Shown here: positions 27,558-39,422 of the stretch, one piece after another | Layout of the letters: each line of letters opens with the position of its first letter | Numbering within the stretch: position 1 is the first letter of the stretch | Source of the DNA: Gnetum montanum | Lineage: Eukaryota > Streptophyta > Gnetopsida > Gnetales > Gnetaceae | NCBI GenBank assembly: GCA_015680685.1 | Contig: MNCI01001310.1 | Location: 306,165-370,164, forward strand | Length of the DNA stretch: 64,000 nt | Direction of reading: 5' to 3' | Notes under the pieces: generated by a model | Database searches by the model: none | What the model saw: only the letters and a program-made list of their open reading frames with translations | What the model was told of the DNA's origin: nothing | Position numbers and translations under genes: made by a program

Positions 27558-28510
27558 TGATGAATTGTGGTTTATTAGGTGCTAATATCAAACCCTTGAT
27601 ATTGGACCCTTGTTAACCAGGTGTTGATATTAGACCCTTGTTAACCAGGTGCTGATATCATACCTCTGTTATCTAACCCCTGATATCTAATGAGTCCCGA
27701 TATCGGACCCCTAATATCAAACTTGCGATATCGCAGCCTAGCTCACGATATCATATACACGATATCGTGATTCCCATGTGAGCCTATAAATACACAATGG
27801 GGTGCACGGGAAATTCAGGAGTCAGTTTAGTGTTAGAGTAAATTCTTTTTATCAGTTTTTCTTCTCAACCCTTTCTCCCAGTGCATGCCCGTAATGTGAT
27901 GATTGTAATTGTACGACACCTTTATTCGAGTGTGATGTACTTGGACATGCACATGACCAAAAATAAAGATTGAGATTACTTCATCATTGCAACATTCACT
28001 TAGTTTAATTATTTAATTGTTATTGTTATTTATTACTTTTGTAGTTAATATCTCTTCACCCTAAACTCCTTAAATGCTGAATGAGTACGACTTAATCACA
28101 AGCATTTAAGTGTGACTACTTGGTAACCCAGTAGTGTACCTAGGATCTGCGCTTGGTAATCTTAGTAGTAGTCATGCACGAGGTCCAAGATGTGTATAGA
28201 TGATTAAGGGATAGATGCTCAGCGCACTTAGGCTATCTTAAAATCTCTTCACCCTTTCCCTCTTAGGTTAATCAAAGTTATTTCCATTGCCTCTAGGAGT
28301 AGCACTAGCTTAGAACCACATCATACACCTCAATTTGGACTAAACCATACATGACAAAGCAAATACTAGTCCAGTTGGGAAGACAGTGAACTACGATCAA
28401 TGAGTAACTATCTAGATACCACAACTAGCCCATCTACGGAGTTCAACTGGATTGTGCGTGAAACACTCGTATTTGTATGGTTGAGTGTAGGGGTACCTTG
28501 CCACTCATCA
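27558..28510 (+). repeat. Element C: 3' LTR
   Basis: Starts TGATGAATTG and ends TCATCA. It is collinear with 22218-23157, including the GATATC-rich U3, the TATAAATA box (about 27786) and the AATAAAG signal. AATGC follows directly as the target duplication. Confidence 0.92.
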
Positions 28511-28515
28511 AATGC

Positions 28516-31270
28516 AAATCTTGATCTTGAATAAAAAGACAAGCTATTGAAGGTGGTCAGAAAATGACCAACAACCTTTGCTTGGTGATATTCTGAGCTG
28601 AGTGGAATTGATCCCAGGATATGCCATCATTGTATCTACACTAACCTAGCCATGAAGCCAAGAAGGTAGCTACAGAGGTGGCTGAATCCCAAGTTGAAGT
28701 AGATCATCAAAGAGAAAATAGAATAAATCCTCAAGGTGGGGTTCATATATCACATTGTAAATAGTGAGTGGGTTAGCCCACTTGTAATTGTGCCAAAGAA
28801 ATGTGGTAAGTGGTGGGTTTGCATTGACTTTAGGTTGTTGAATATGGCAACATTTAAAGATCATTTCCCATTGCCATTTGTGGACCAAGTGTTGGATGCT
28901 GTATTTGGGCATTGCTATTATAGCTTATTGGATGGTTATAGTGGCTATAACCAAATCCAAATTGTGCTAGAAGATTAAGCCAAAATAACATTCATGAGCC
29001 CTTGGGGGACTTTTACATATTGCAAGATGCTATTAGGTCTATGCAATGCCCATACAACATTTCAATGCCTAGTCCTTAGTATTTTTCAATAGAAGATTGG
29101 TAGCAAGGTAGAAGTCTTTATGGTTGACTTCTCTACCTATGGGGCTACATTTGAGTAAGCCTTGGATTGCCTTGAGCAAGTACCAAAAAGATGTGTTGAA
29201 ACAACCCTAAGGCTCAATTGGTAGAAAGCCATTTAATAATCTAGGAAGGCATTGTACTAGGGCATAGAATTACTCAGGTAGGGATTGAGGTAGACCTAGA
29301 AAAGATAAGGGTCATCCAAGGAATCACACACCAACCAGAGATAGTAAAAAATGCTCAATCATTCCTTGGACACACTGGCTACTACCAACAGTTTATAGAG
29401 AATTTCTCTAAGATCACAAAGATGTTGGTTGAGCTTACAAAGAAAGATGCTCCATTCATCTAGACTATGGAGTTTGAACATGCATTCCAACTACTAAAGG
29501 AAAAACTCATAGAAACTCCAATTCTATGGGCACTAGACTAGTCTAGACCATCTCATATAATGACAGATGCATCTAATTATGCCTTGGAATCCATGAGAAA
29601 GAACTAATGGTAGTGATGTATGCTCTCAAAAAGTTTAGGGACTATGTGCTTGGCTATAAAGTGTTTATGCACATAGATCACAGTGCCATTCACTTCATAA
29701 TGAATAAGCCAACAGTGAGCCCCCATATCATATGGTGGCTCATGATCTTGTAGGAATTTATCTCACAATGGTAGATCAAAAAGGGACTGAGAATGTGGTT
29801 GCTAACCATCTCTCTTGATTAAGATGGGATAATAAAGAGGAGGATAGTTCACTCTTTGATCAATTTTTGGACCAAGTCCTCTTTACAGGATTAATAAATG
29901 ACCAAGTACCCACTGAATCAGAATGGTATGATGGCATCCACACTTTCCTTCTCACTCAGGAGATGCCACAAGTTTGAACTTTAAGAAGAAACAACAGTTT
30001 CTTCATCGGGTTAAGTACTACATGGAAATCAATGGATACCTTTACAAGGTGTGCATCGATGGCCTAGTTCATTGGTGTCTCCCTAATACAGACCAACTGT
30101 GTGTTCTCTAGGATGCTCACAAAGGTCCTTACAAAGGACACTATGCTAGAAGATGCATGGTTATAAAAATCCTAATGTTAGGATACTATTGGTTTAGAAT
30201 CTTCAAGGACGCCCACCAATTTGTCTGATCCTGTGAGCATTGTCAACGAGATGGTGGGATGACCACACGGATGGAGGGTTCTTAATAGTAGATTTAACCA
30301 CTAAAGCCCTTTTAACATACGGGGCATAGACTTTATGGGTTTCATCACACCCATGTTCAATGGAAAGACATACATCATCGTAGTAGTCGACTAGTGCATC
30401 AAATGGGCAGAAATAGTAACTATAATCGATTGTACATCATCCACCATTGCTTGATTTGTATAACAACATACTGCAAATAAGTTTGATGTGCCACATGCAC
30501 TAATTTTTGACAATGGAACCCATTATATAAGTGCCACCTTTCGAAAGTTGATGCAATGCTTGGGGATTGAACATAAATTAACAACACCTTATCATCCCCA
30601 GGCCAATAGTCAAGTAGAAGTCACCAATAGGGAAATCACAAAGATCCTAATAAGGATTGTAAGCAAATATAGGAGAGACTAGAGCACAAAACTCAATGAT
30701 GCCCTCTAAGCCTATCGCTCCATGTGGAAACTCCCCATAGGCTACTCTCCTTATGAGTTGGTGTATGGAAAACTTTCAACCCTTCCAGTCCAATCTGAAC
30801 TTTGTATACTTTCAATAGCCTATGACTTAGACCTTGACCTGAGCCTAGCATAAAGAGAAAGATTAATCAACCTGAATGTGCTATATGAAAATTGATTGGT
30901 GGCCCTATCTTTGAATGAAGTACATAAGGCATACAATAAGAAGCGTTTTGACCTTATAATACAGAAAGTAAAATTTTAACCTGAAGATAAGGTTCTCTAC
31001 TAGAACCCCACAAATGTACCCTAGAAAACAAAGTTTCAAACATTGTAGAAGGGATCTTATATAATTGATGAAACCTTTTCCTTTGAGGCCATGTTAATCT
31101 ACAAGCCTGAGTTCCCACACAGAAAGTAGTTGGTCAACATCCAATAAGTGAAACCTTTCTTAGAGCCAAGAAAAGTCAGTAAAACTACTATCTCATTGGA
31201 AGGACAACCATGCTCTATATTCCTTGTCTCCTCCTTTCAACTTAGTCATGGGGGAGATGGCCATCCGTGC
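28516..31270 (+). pseudogene. Element D: reverse transcriptase, RNase H and integrase, broken
   Basis: Mostly frame 2 with many stops. RT: 'SEWVSPLVIVPKK' (about 28766), 'LDGYSGYNQIQI' (about 28928), and 'FMVDFSTYG' near 29119, where the family has F/YMDD, so one catalytic Asp is lost. RNase H: 'HIMTDASNYALE' (about 29560) and 'HEKELMVVMYALKKFRDY' (about 29590-29645). Integrase: the zinc-binding H-H-C-C region at about 30115-30250, then the D,D,E core with 'GIDFMG' (about 30324), 'FDNGTHY' (about 30505) and 'ANSQVEVTNREI' (about 30605-30640). The C-terminal part ends with 'LSHGGDGHPC' at about 31270, the same tail found fused to protease in A and B. Confidence 0.88.
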
Positions 31271-33239
31271 TAAGCATACACATGGCTCCTCAATTTTTCA
31301 CTTTTTGTTTTACACATTTTTATTTTATACTTTGTTGATTGTTACCTCTTTTTGGTTTTTCATTCTATTGATTTTCTTGATTTTTTTTGACAACAACATT
31401 AGTATGATTTATCTTTCTTGAATATTTTATACTTTCTTATATAGTTTACTTTATTTTTGTGTGATTCTTCATTATTTTTACTAATAAAAGTTCTTTATTA
31501 CTACAAGACACAGTGCCAATGTTGTTGTTTACTAATGGTGGTTTGTGCTTAATATTTTGATTGTCAATGTCTAGTTTCTATTTTTGAATTCTAATGTCTA
31601 ATGACTAAGACATGGTTTATTTTTCATGGAACAAGCATTGAGTCCACGTCATCCACCCATTCAAAAATTCTTTGGTTTTCCTTGTCTTCAAGTTTGAGGT
31701 CCCTTTCATTAAATAAAATTTTAATTAATTTGTGACCTTGGTAGTTTCTGGAATTGGGAAGGATTCAAAGGTTTGCATAGGATGTGACTTCAAGGGGACT
31801 CAAAACTCTTTGTACTCTTGTACTTGAGTGCTTGAGTGTTTTTATTGGCTTCTTACTGTTTCGTGTTAACCAATATTAGGAAGTTGAATAAAGTCTTTGC
31901 ATGGTGTGGTTCTCATTTTGAAAAAAAAAACATGATAGGAATTCAAAGAACACCCCTTAGAAAAATAAACTAGCTACAAGCATTGGTTATGGAACTAGAA
32001 AGACATGTTACCCATGCCTAAAGGTCCCCTCTAACTAAGGCTCTTTCTCACTTTCGACTTCTTTTTTCTTCTCTTTATGGAATAGTGGATGTTTTGTGGG
32101 AGTACTATTATGTCTTAAGGGGATGGATTTGTCTTGGAGTGGCAATGCGAAGTCACTGAAAGTAGTTGGTTTTGATCTAGACTAAGGATGGATCCTTTAG
32201 GGTTATTTTAAATACAAACTCCACAAGGGACCTCTTATGACCTTAATTCAGGATTCCATCCCACCTTCTTGGTCATCCATCTATGCTACCCATGACTCAC
32301 CTCATTGTTGGTTTCGATGTCTTAGTTTGACGTATTGGAATTCTTGGATAGGCTTTCCCTGTTTGGTCCTTAACTTTTCATAATCATTAATCGACTATGG
32401 GGTCCATGGACTCCTAAGTTAAAGATATGCAAGGGCAACAAGGGCATGTGTCTACTATGGGGAGGACCTGCTTACATATCTCTTGGTTTGGATAGTTAAG
32501 CTCTTTACCTTAGACATTGTTGCAAGCATATCTTTTGTGTGCCCCATTGTGCATCCAACTCTATGCTCCTAAAAATTTCATTAACTTCATTCTCCAACCA
32601 TGTTCTCATTTTTTTGAATTTTCTAAACAACAATATCCTTTTCTATTATTTTCATCATGTTTGTGGCTTTTTGGGCTTCCATTTGACTCCCATTTCACTA
32701 AAAAATTCCTTATATTTTCAAAGTTTCTCAAAGTCAACAATGGTCAACAGTTGCATCAACTAAGCTTAGTTAACGCAACCAACATCATTAACTAGGCCCC
32801 ATCGATGCAACATGAAAAATTTATAAATACTGTTGGACACTTTGAAATTTTTTATCATTTTCTTCATAGCAAGAGAGGAATTTTTGCCATTTTTCTGAGC
32901 CCAAAACCTTCTAGAGCCCGCAACTTTCCAACCATTTGCCCAAATCACTCTGTTCTTCAATCCTGTAGCCATTAGAGCTAAGCTCTTTGTCATGGAGGTT
33001 GCAAACCTTAAGGTTTCTAATGTAAATTTTTTGAATTTTTTTTGACTCCCCTCCCCCCCAAGGATTAATGAATATAATGATATTAAACCATTAATTTTTG
33101 AGAGTTTGACCCTTCCAACACCCTCCGGTATGACTATAATCACTTATTAATATTAAGATACAGATCAACAAATGATTAAAATTAATCAAATCAACCATAA
33201 TCATATCTTAGCAAAGTGTAACCTTCCTAATGAGATAAG
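31271..33239 (+). mobile_element. Element D: spacer between pol and third ORF
   Basis: No gene seen. T-rich start, then blocks alignable with A and B (for example CTTCAAGGG.ACT near 31791 and the GCAAGGGCAACAAGGGCATG block near 32428). At 32735-32830 there is a segment resembling U3 of D's own LTR (CATCAACTA, ACTAGGCCCCATCGATGCA, then TATAAATAC). Confidence 0.6.
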
Positions 33240-33300
33240 GTATTTTAGTTGTTTCACATTACACAATAATTGCTAACCCATGGTCATGTTGTGATTACAG
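33240..33300 (+). promoter_or_regulatory. Element D: intron-like leader of the third ORF
   Basis: AAG|GTATTTT at 33240 and GATTACAG|ATGG at 33300/33301 enclose 61 nt. The position and length match the leaders of A, B (60 nt) and C (62 nt). It may be a small intron or a splice acceptor for a subgenomic mRNA, as reported for third ORFs of Athila-type elements. Confidence 0.5.
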
Positions 33301-36140
33301 ATGGCACCAAGACTAAAATGATCAGAAGAGGAAGAATCATCTCAACAAAGGGAGAAATGACCTAGAGCTAGAAGGGGCTAGTAAGAACAACCCTAGGAAT
33401 AGGTAGAAGAAGCCCATGCAACAGGACCTATTTGGAAGGAGCTCAAAGTTGAATCTATTTGATAGATTCTAGAGGATGAGGTTGCAATAGAACAATTGTA
33501 GTGAGGGAAGGCACCAGGGCCTGTACTAAGACTTGAAGTCACCCTAACACAAGCCTGCCTCAACACAATCAGGCCTTGTGATGTCCAACACTTAGTTCTC
33601 CAAGAACTACACTTCAGGCCATTCTTAGAGCATGCTCTAGTGAAGGTAAAAACTCAATTGCAAACCTCTCCCATATGGCCAATCATCACTTCCAGTGGGG
33701 AGTGATACATGGGAGAGATGTACCTCTTTTGGAACAATAAAAGGGAAGGTTCCACTATGAAAATTAGGGACATTTAGCTTTCCTACTTGGCTAAAGCCAT
33801 CATGTAGGCTTTTGAGTTGCCTGACTCTAGAACACAATTGGCAAAGCTATCTACGCAAGCTAATCTAGAGGCAAAAAAGGACTGGACTCAGCTGTGTTAT
33901 GGGGTTAACTATAAGGAGTTTGGTGCACTCACACTGACGGAGTGTGTATACTTCAAGATAGTGGCCTATCACCTCAATTCGATGGTGAGGCCCAGTAAGG
34001 TGATTTCCTTCTCCACCTAAGCATGCACCACTCTAAGGAAAACATTTTCAAAAAACCTTCCACAATTAATTTTTCTAGACATAGAAAAACATTTCAAAAA
34101 GAATGAATGTGGAAGAAAAACCCTAACCTTCCCATGCCTTATTAGAAAACTTTGTAAAAGGATAGGGATAGTTTGCTACACAAACAACACGATTAGGCAT
34201 ACTTCCATTACCACTTGGTTTGAAATGATAAAAGACAAGATAACTGTCATAGTTAAAGAAGAGAAGCAACTATTGCCACCTCCACCACCTACTTAGGAAA
34301 CAACGTTGAAAGCCCACACTACCATTGAGCACCTGGGAAAAATTTGAGAGTAGCTCTTGTAATAGTAGGAGCAATGAGTAGGAACAAGTGGTGGAGATCC
34401 ATCTATGGATTAACTTGCAGTGAGTCACCTTAATGAAGTGGCTCGAACAATTAGTTAGATGGAAGGATGTGGACCACTATATTCAACCCAATGAATATAG
34501 CTACCCATAAGATCAAATCTAAGTGCCCAAGAGGTAACGATGTCTCTTTCTCAACACCATCTATTCCCAGAAATCTTTGGGAATGCTGCCTTCTTTTTGG
34601 TGCACTTGGAGGAGGATGAGGGGGAAATTGTATTGGTGATATAGCACCAAGGGTAGGAGATAGTTGCAAAAGTGGTTGCTGATCAAATCACTAAGGAATT
34701 AAATGCACCTACACTTCAAGATGTGTAGATGTCTGTAGGAACTTACAGTGGAAGATTGAGTGCAACCCAGCATGAAGAGTTGTTGGACTAACTGGTGGGG
34801 ATCGGGCAATCGATGTTGGACATATTTGATTTTCCAAACAACATTACTACAACCTAGTCAGAGCTACTTGAAGTAAAGGGCAAATGTATCATCTTGGAAG
34901 GGCAACTTGAAATGACTTAAGCATAAAACCAACACTTGGCCTCAGAGGTTGCTGAATTATGTGCTTGCTTTGCTAACCTTGCACTCCTCAGCCCTATAAT
35001 AACTAAAGATGACTCTTTTTAGTAGCTTCAAGAATGATTAAAACAAGTTGAGAAGGGAGTGGTGATGTCCATCTTTAATTAGTACATAGCCAAAGCAAAG
35101 ATCTATTCAATTTAAAAGGACTTGGTTCAGATGCGCTAGAAAAATGAAACATTGACCACAAAAATCATCACCTAGGAAATGTTGATGCAAAAAAGCAATA
35201 GATGCAAGAATTCATCCATCAACAATAGGAGAAGTTAGCCAGAGCAAACAAAAAATTGAGGAAATTAGTAGTAGAGAATCACAATTTGTCTATGGAGGAA
35301 GTCTATGCCTTACACTAGAAATATTCCATTGAAATTGTTGCTTGGAAAAATGAGGCTCTCAAATTTGAGAGACTTAAGAATCACTACAAAGACCAGGTTG
35401 GCCTGTGGAGGGAGGTGAATGAGAAGCATATCTAAGTGGCTAAGGCAAAAGTAAATGAGGCTCTCTAGTAACTCGAGTAAGGAAGAGAAGTATGACAACC
35501 TATCTTTGATGAGATAGATGCCTATAACAAAGTGGAGATCCACATGAAGGAGTTGCAAATCAAAGAAACGATAGAATATATGGAACTAGCCAATCTTTGA
35601 TATGAAAATATGGCAATGTTGATTACCAAACAACTGTGGTTAGAACTTGAAAAAAAAATGGCTAGCTTGTACTTGCTATATGAGGCTGAGTTTAAGCACC
35701 ATAAGGACACCAAGCAAACTCTTGGGACAACAAATGTTGAACTCAAAGTTCTCAAGGCATGATTCATTAATCAATGATCAACTGATAAGCACTTGTTTAG
35801 GAGAATGAATGATTACCAAGAGCTATAAAATGCAGTCAGAAAATTGACATTGAGCATAAACAATTCGTGGCCTAGTTAATCAATATTAAGGAGTTGTTCC
35901 CAACAATTCTCTATCCTTGGGATGTGCTTGTTCTAGCCCACATTGGTGAAGCTATATGGATTGTGCAGGATCCCAAGAGTAAGGAGGAGAAAATGAAAGC
36001 ATTGCTGGATGCTTTCTGTTTGTTGCCAGAAGTTGTAGTAGTAGCTAGACAACCATAATAGCCTCAACCATCACATGTGCTTGGGGCTAGAGAAGGTTTG
36101 TTGGAGCCTCAAGAGTCTCCACTACCTAGGACTGTGTGAT
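33301..36140 (+). pseudogene. Element D: third ORF, 'putative plant transposon protein'-like plus coiled coil
   Basis: From the ATG at 33301 frame 1 can be read through stops, with a 66-codon open stretch at 33817-34020. The core 'TLTECVYFKIVAYHLNSMV' (about 33935) followed by 'FPCLIRKLCKRIGI' (about 34132) resembles the plant domain often named putative plant transposon protein (W.fv...l.pt, then fP.LIt.Lc...gv). A Pro run follows (about 34275). From about 34650 to 36130 the translation, with frame changes, is rich in Lys, Glu and Leu with coiled-coil character ('LELEKKMASLYLLYEAEF'). No membrane segment or signal peptide typical of an envelope protein was seen. Function unknown. The domain match is from memory and should be searched. 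Confidence 0.5.
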
Positions 36141-36344
36141 CTTTTCAATTGCCTTCACACCATTAGAGGACGTGTTGTCTGATTTTTTTTTTGTGTTCAA
36201 TTTTTTGTTGTGAACACTACATTTTGTAATTTTGTTGATCCATAGACTTGGGCACTCAGTTTTGTCATGTAGTCTTATTGTGTTATATGCTAGTCAATGA
36301 TTTGATACCTTCCCAATTTTGTAAAGAAATCGAGGATGAGTTTT

Positions 36345-36362
36345 CATTTAGTCATGGGGGTA
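36345..36362 (+). promoter_or_regulatory. Element D: polypurine tract at the 3' LTR
   Basis: GTCATGGGGGTA lies directly before TGATGAGTCATGG. The same GTCATGGGGGTA precedes the LTRs at 3443 and 8251, and GTGGGGGTA precedes 27558. This is the expected plus-strand primer location. Confidence 0.7.
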
Positions 36363-37213
36363 TGATGAGTCATGGATTGGTCACATCAATGAGGTGTTGT
36401 TGACTAGGCCTTGTCAATGAAGGGTCTATTCTTGCTTATAAATATGTGCCAACCCATCATGTTTAGGCATCATCTTGTCATAGTTATAGCGAAGCTCTTG
36501 TAGTTTTTACATTTAAAAGTTAGAATATTTTTGTGAGTGCCCATATCATGAGTCATTGAGTGTACAGATCTTTATTCAAGCATTGTTGTACTTGAGCAAG
36601 ATAGTGTGTGTGGTAATAAAGACGAGCTTCCTGATAAACCTTACAACATTTGGATAGCTTAAATATTTTATTTATGCATTTAATGCTCTTAGTTATTTAT
36701 TCAATGTTCCTTAGTAATTAAGCTAATTAAGTAATTAAGCAAGATAAGCTAAATAATGATTAAATAAACACATAACTATGATCGCTTTGAACATGAGTAT
36801 GATGTTTGGTAATCCCAGCAATGCTTAATGCTTGGTAACCCAACACTGTTATATATGTTCAGGATGTGGACAGTAAGAGGGATTGGATACTTATGTTAGG
36901 ATTAGTTAAAAAATAGTTAGCCAATTAGATTAAAGTAGGCATTAAATTACTTTATCCTCTACCATGTTTGTTTTAAGCACCAAAATCATAAATTATAAAA
37001 TGATAAAAATCATGTTCCTCAATTACACTTAAACCATACCATTAAGCTTCACAAGTGTAGTTGGGAAGACAATAAGCATCCTTAACACCCAGTTTATTTC
37101 CTAGAGAACTAGTGCACTAGAAAACTATAGAGTCTACAGAATTTGACTGGATCATGCTTGAATGCTTCATGATTCGTATGGTTGGGCGTAGGGGTACCTT
37201 GCACTGCTCATCA
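36363..37213 (+). repeat. Element D: 3' LTR
   Basis: Starts TGATGAGTCATGG and ends CTCATCA. It is collinear with 17893-18770 but lacks part of the U3 CATCAACTAGGCC repeats. TATAAATA is at about 36438. It is followed by the target duplication TTACA. Confidence 0.9.
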
Positions 37214-38820
37214 TTACAATTATGATGAGGAGTTCCATTATGCTTATTAAGAGGAACAACAATACTTTGAGGTGCTAGTTCTTATTTAGCATCATGAAGA
37301 GCATGACTTTGAGATTCTCAATGGTATTTGTTATCCTTGAGAACTTTTTAGAGAAGAGAGATTGATATGCTTGGATGTAGGGATTTGGATAGGCAACAAG
37401 ATTGGTCAATGCAATACCTAGGGGATGATTATGTAAAGTGCACAACAACATTTTTGAGTAGTAGGATCTATAATGAATTTATCCAAGGATGCTAGGATAC
37501 AAACAAACCAAATGCTTTGAGACTATCATGTGTCATTTGCTACTTACCCAAGGTGAAGGGAAAAATAGTTAACCATTGTACATGATAGTTCAAGGGACTA
37601 CTAGTATTGTGAAATCCTATCTCATTAATACTATTTGCAATGCTTTCAAAGATTTTTATCCACTTAATTAGAATTATTTTTTGGTATTAGCACCTACTGA
37701 AGTAGTAGCATACAATATTAATGCAACTACAATTCATTCAACATTGAAGTTAGGTGTGGGATAGTACAAGGAGCTATTTGCCTCAACTTTGGAAATGATG
37801 AAAAATCATCTCAAGCACATTAAATACAGTTAAATACATAATTATAGATGAAATGAGTTTTATGGGAGGATGGCTACTCCTTAGCATTAATAGAAGAGCT
37901 AGAGAAATTTTTCTAGAATAGAGGTCTATAGATTTCAATGGGAGATTGATTATACTAATAGGAGATCTTGGTTAGTTACCTCTAGTGTTGGATGTTATTT
38001 CATACAATTTTAAAAACCAATACATTGTTCATCTTTAGAAATATTTTGCTACATTTGTTACTTTGGATGCAGTTTACCAACAAAGGGGTGAGGATCCCCG
38101 CTAGCAAATGTTTAGGAAGGTATTAATGAATATTCAAGAGGGTAGCAAAATGAATCTTCTTTCAACGTCAGATGGAAGAGATGGCTTTGAAGATGACATG
38201 TGCCTATATGATACAAGGAATAAAATTACCATGCATAACTTAACAAGGATGTTAATTTTTCATTCTCTAGTTTCTCTGTGTATGATTGACATGAAAAGTA
38301 TTGGTCTTAGGGTTAGGGAAGATGATTTTGTTGTTGTAGGGGGAGGGGGATGGTGTTGAATTGGATAGATTCCTATTAATATGTTAGAATGCTAGAGTCA
38401 TACTCATGATTAATTTGTGACCAAAGGTAGGTTTGGTCAATGGAGCTTTGGGAATGATTAGACAAATCATGTATCATTTAGAAAAGAAACCACCAAAGTT
38501 TCCATCATATGTTGTTGTGGAATTTGATTCATACAATGGTTATTATTTTCAATAGAAAGACCCAAATCATGTTCTTGTGGTACCAATAATAAAACTTGCA
38601 TTAAGACATAGTAGCTTCCATTAAGACTTGCATGGGTGGTGATTGTACATAAGTCACAAGGAATAACTTTAAAGAAGGCATGTGTTGATATTGGTAGTAA
38701 AGAAACAACTAGTATTACTTTTATGGTACTATACAAAGTTAACTTTATTAACTTATTAAATATTCATCCTCCATTTCTATACAAAGATACATGAGGATTG
38801 CAAATGTGACTAATCTACAA
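37214..38820 (+). pseudogene. Helitron/PIF1-type helicase, right half
   Basis: In order, across frames: a degenerate Walker A region ('GTTSIVKSYLINTI', about 37600), 'LAPTEVVAYNINATTIHSTLKL' split by one frame (about 37686-37750), Walker B 'IIIDEMSFMGG' (about 37840-37872), 'FNGRLIILIGDLG.LP' (about 37935-37980), 'EDDMCLYDTRN' (about 38187), 'GLVNGALGMIRQIM' (about 38430-38470), 'VVVEFDSYNGYY' (about 38513), and motif VI 'HKSQGITLKKACVDIGSKE' (about 38650-38705). These are the helicase motifs of PIF1-like proteins in the usual order. Stops and frameshifts throughout show it is dead. The left half is at 17283-17892. Confidence 0.82.
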
Positions 38821-39086
38821 AGCAAACTTGTTGAAGAAAAACACATTGCAAAAAATGAGTGACATATGTATTTTTGTAGTGAGAATTCTTTGGTTATGTT
38901 TTAAACAATGATCTTTGTTGAAAAAAATAGTATTATGTACACCACTCTTTTATTTTAGTTTTTTTGTTATTGGTATTTTTAATAAAAATAAATAAAAAAT
39001 TATTATATGTATGATTGTACCATAAGGTATGACTAAATGTGAAATCGTGAAACTAGCCTAAATCTATATTTTATACATCTCATCAA
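38821..39086. other. No gene seen
   Basis: AT-rich spacer between the helicase end and the MITE. A Helitron 3' terminus (hairpin followed by CTRR) was looked for and not convincingly found. Confidence 0.4.
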
Positions 39087-39422
39087 TTTGGCCAAGCAGA
39101 TCATAGTAATTCATGCCCAATATTGGATGAGGAACAAGAGACTTCCTCACTAGTATTCAAGTACCTAATTCCAAATTAAGTTCCTCATCTCTCCCTCAAT
39201 CTCTTCTAAAATCATGTTTGACCCTCTCAACCAAATTTCTTGAACTACTAAAATAACTACCAACAACAAATTTGGATGAGAGAGTCACACATGATTTCAA
39301 AGGAGATTGAGAGCAAAAGATGAGGAACTTGATTTAGGATTAGGTATTTGAACACTTGTGAGGAAGTATTTGGTTCCTTATTTCAATATTGGACATGAAT
39401 TACTTTGATCCTCTCAGCCAAA
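39087..39422. mobile_element. MITE: long inverted repeat
   Basis: The first about 150 bp (TTTGGCCAAGCAGATCATAG ...) is the diverged reverse complement of the last about 150 bp (... TACTTTGATCCTCTCAGCCAAA), with a loop of about 35 nt near 39240-39275. There is no ORF. Such fold-back structure fits a miniature inverted-repeat transposable element. The target duplication is not clear, so the superfamily is not assigned. Confidence 0.8.

Larger units (their letters stand above)
22218..28510 (+). mobile_element. Element C: gag-only gypsy retrotransposon nested in element D
   Basis: LTRs are at 22218-23157 and 27558-28510, flanked by a perfect 5-bp duplication AATGC (22213-22217 and 28511-28515). 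It has a tRNA-Asp type primer site, one gag gene, and a 3' region with the same leader and ATGG start as A, B and D. No protease, RT, RNase H or integrase can be found between gag and the 3' LTR. It is a non-autonomous (TR-GAG-like) element of about 6.3 kb and must have been moved by enzymes supplied in trans. It is younger than D, into which it inserted. Confidence 0.92.
17893..37213 (+). mobile_element. Element D: Athila-like Ty3/gypsy retrotransposon with a third ORF
   Basis: The two LTRs are 17893-18770 and 36363-37213. Both start TGATGA and end with TCATCA, and a perfect 5-bp target duplication TTACA lies at 17888-17892 and 37214-37218. The order is LTR, tRNA-Asp type primer site, gag, protease, RT, RNase H, integrase, about 2 kb of non-coding sequence, third ORF, polypurine tract, LTR. 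Without the nested element C it is about 13 kb, in the range of large Athila-type elements. All genes are interrupted by stops. The insertion splits a helicase pseudogene. Confidence 0.92.

Noticed and set aside
33055-33065. Run of C (CCCTCCCCCCC) as a polypurine tract on the other strand
   Set aside because: There is no LTR beside it and no element border there; the real tract of D is at 36351-36362.
38821-39086. Helitron 3' end (hairpin plus CTRR) after the helicase
   Set aside because: ACTAGCC near 39050 was considered, but no convincing hairpin precedes it, so the helicase cannot be assigned to a bounded Helitron.
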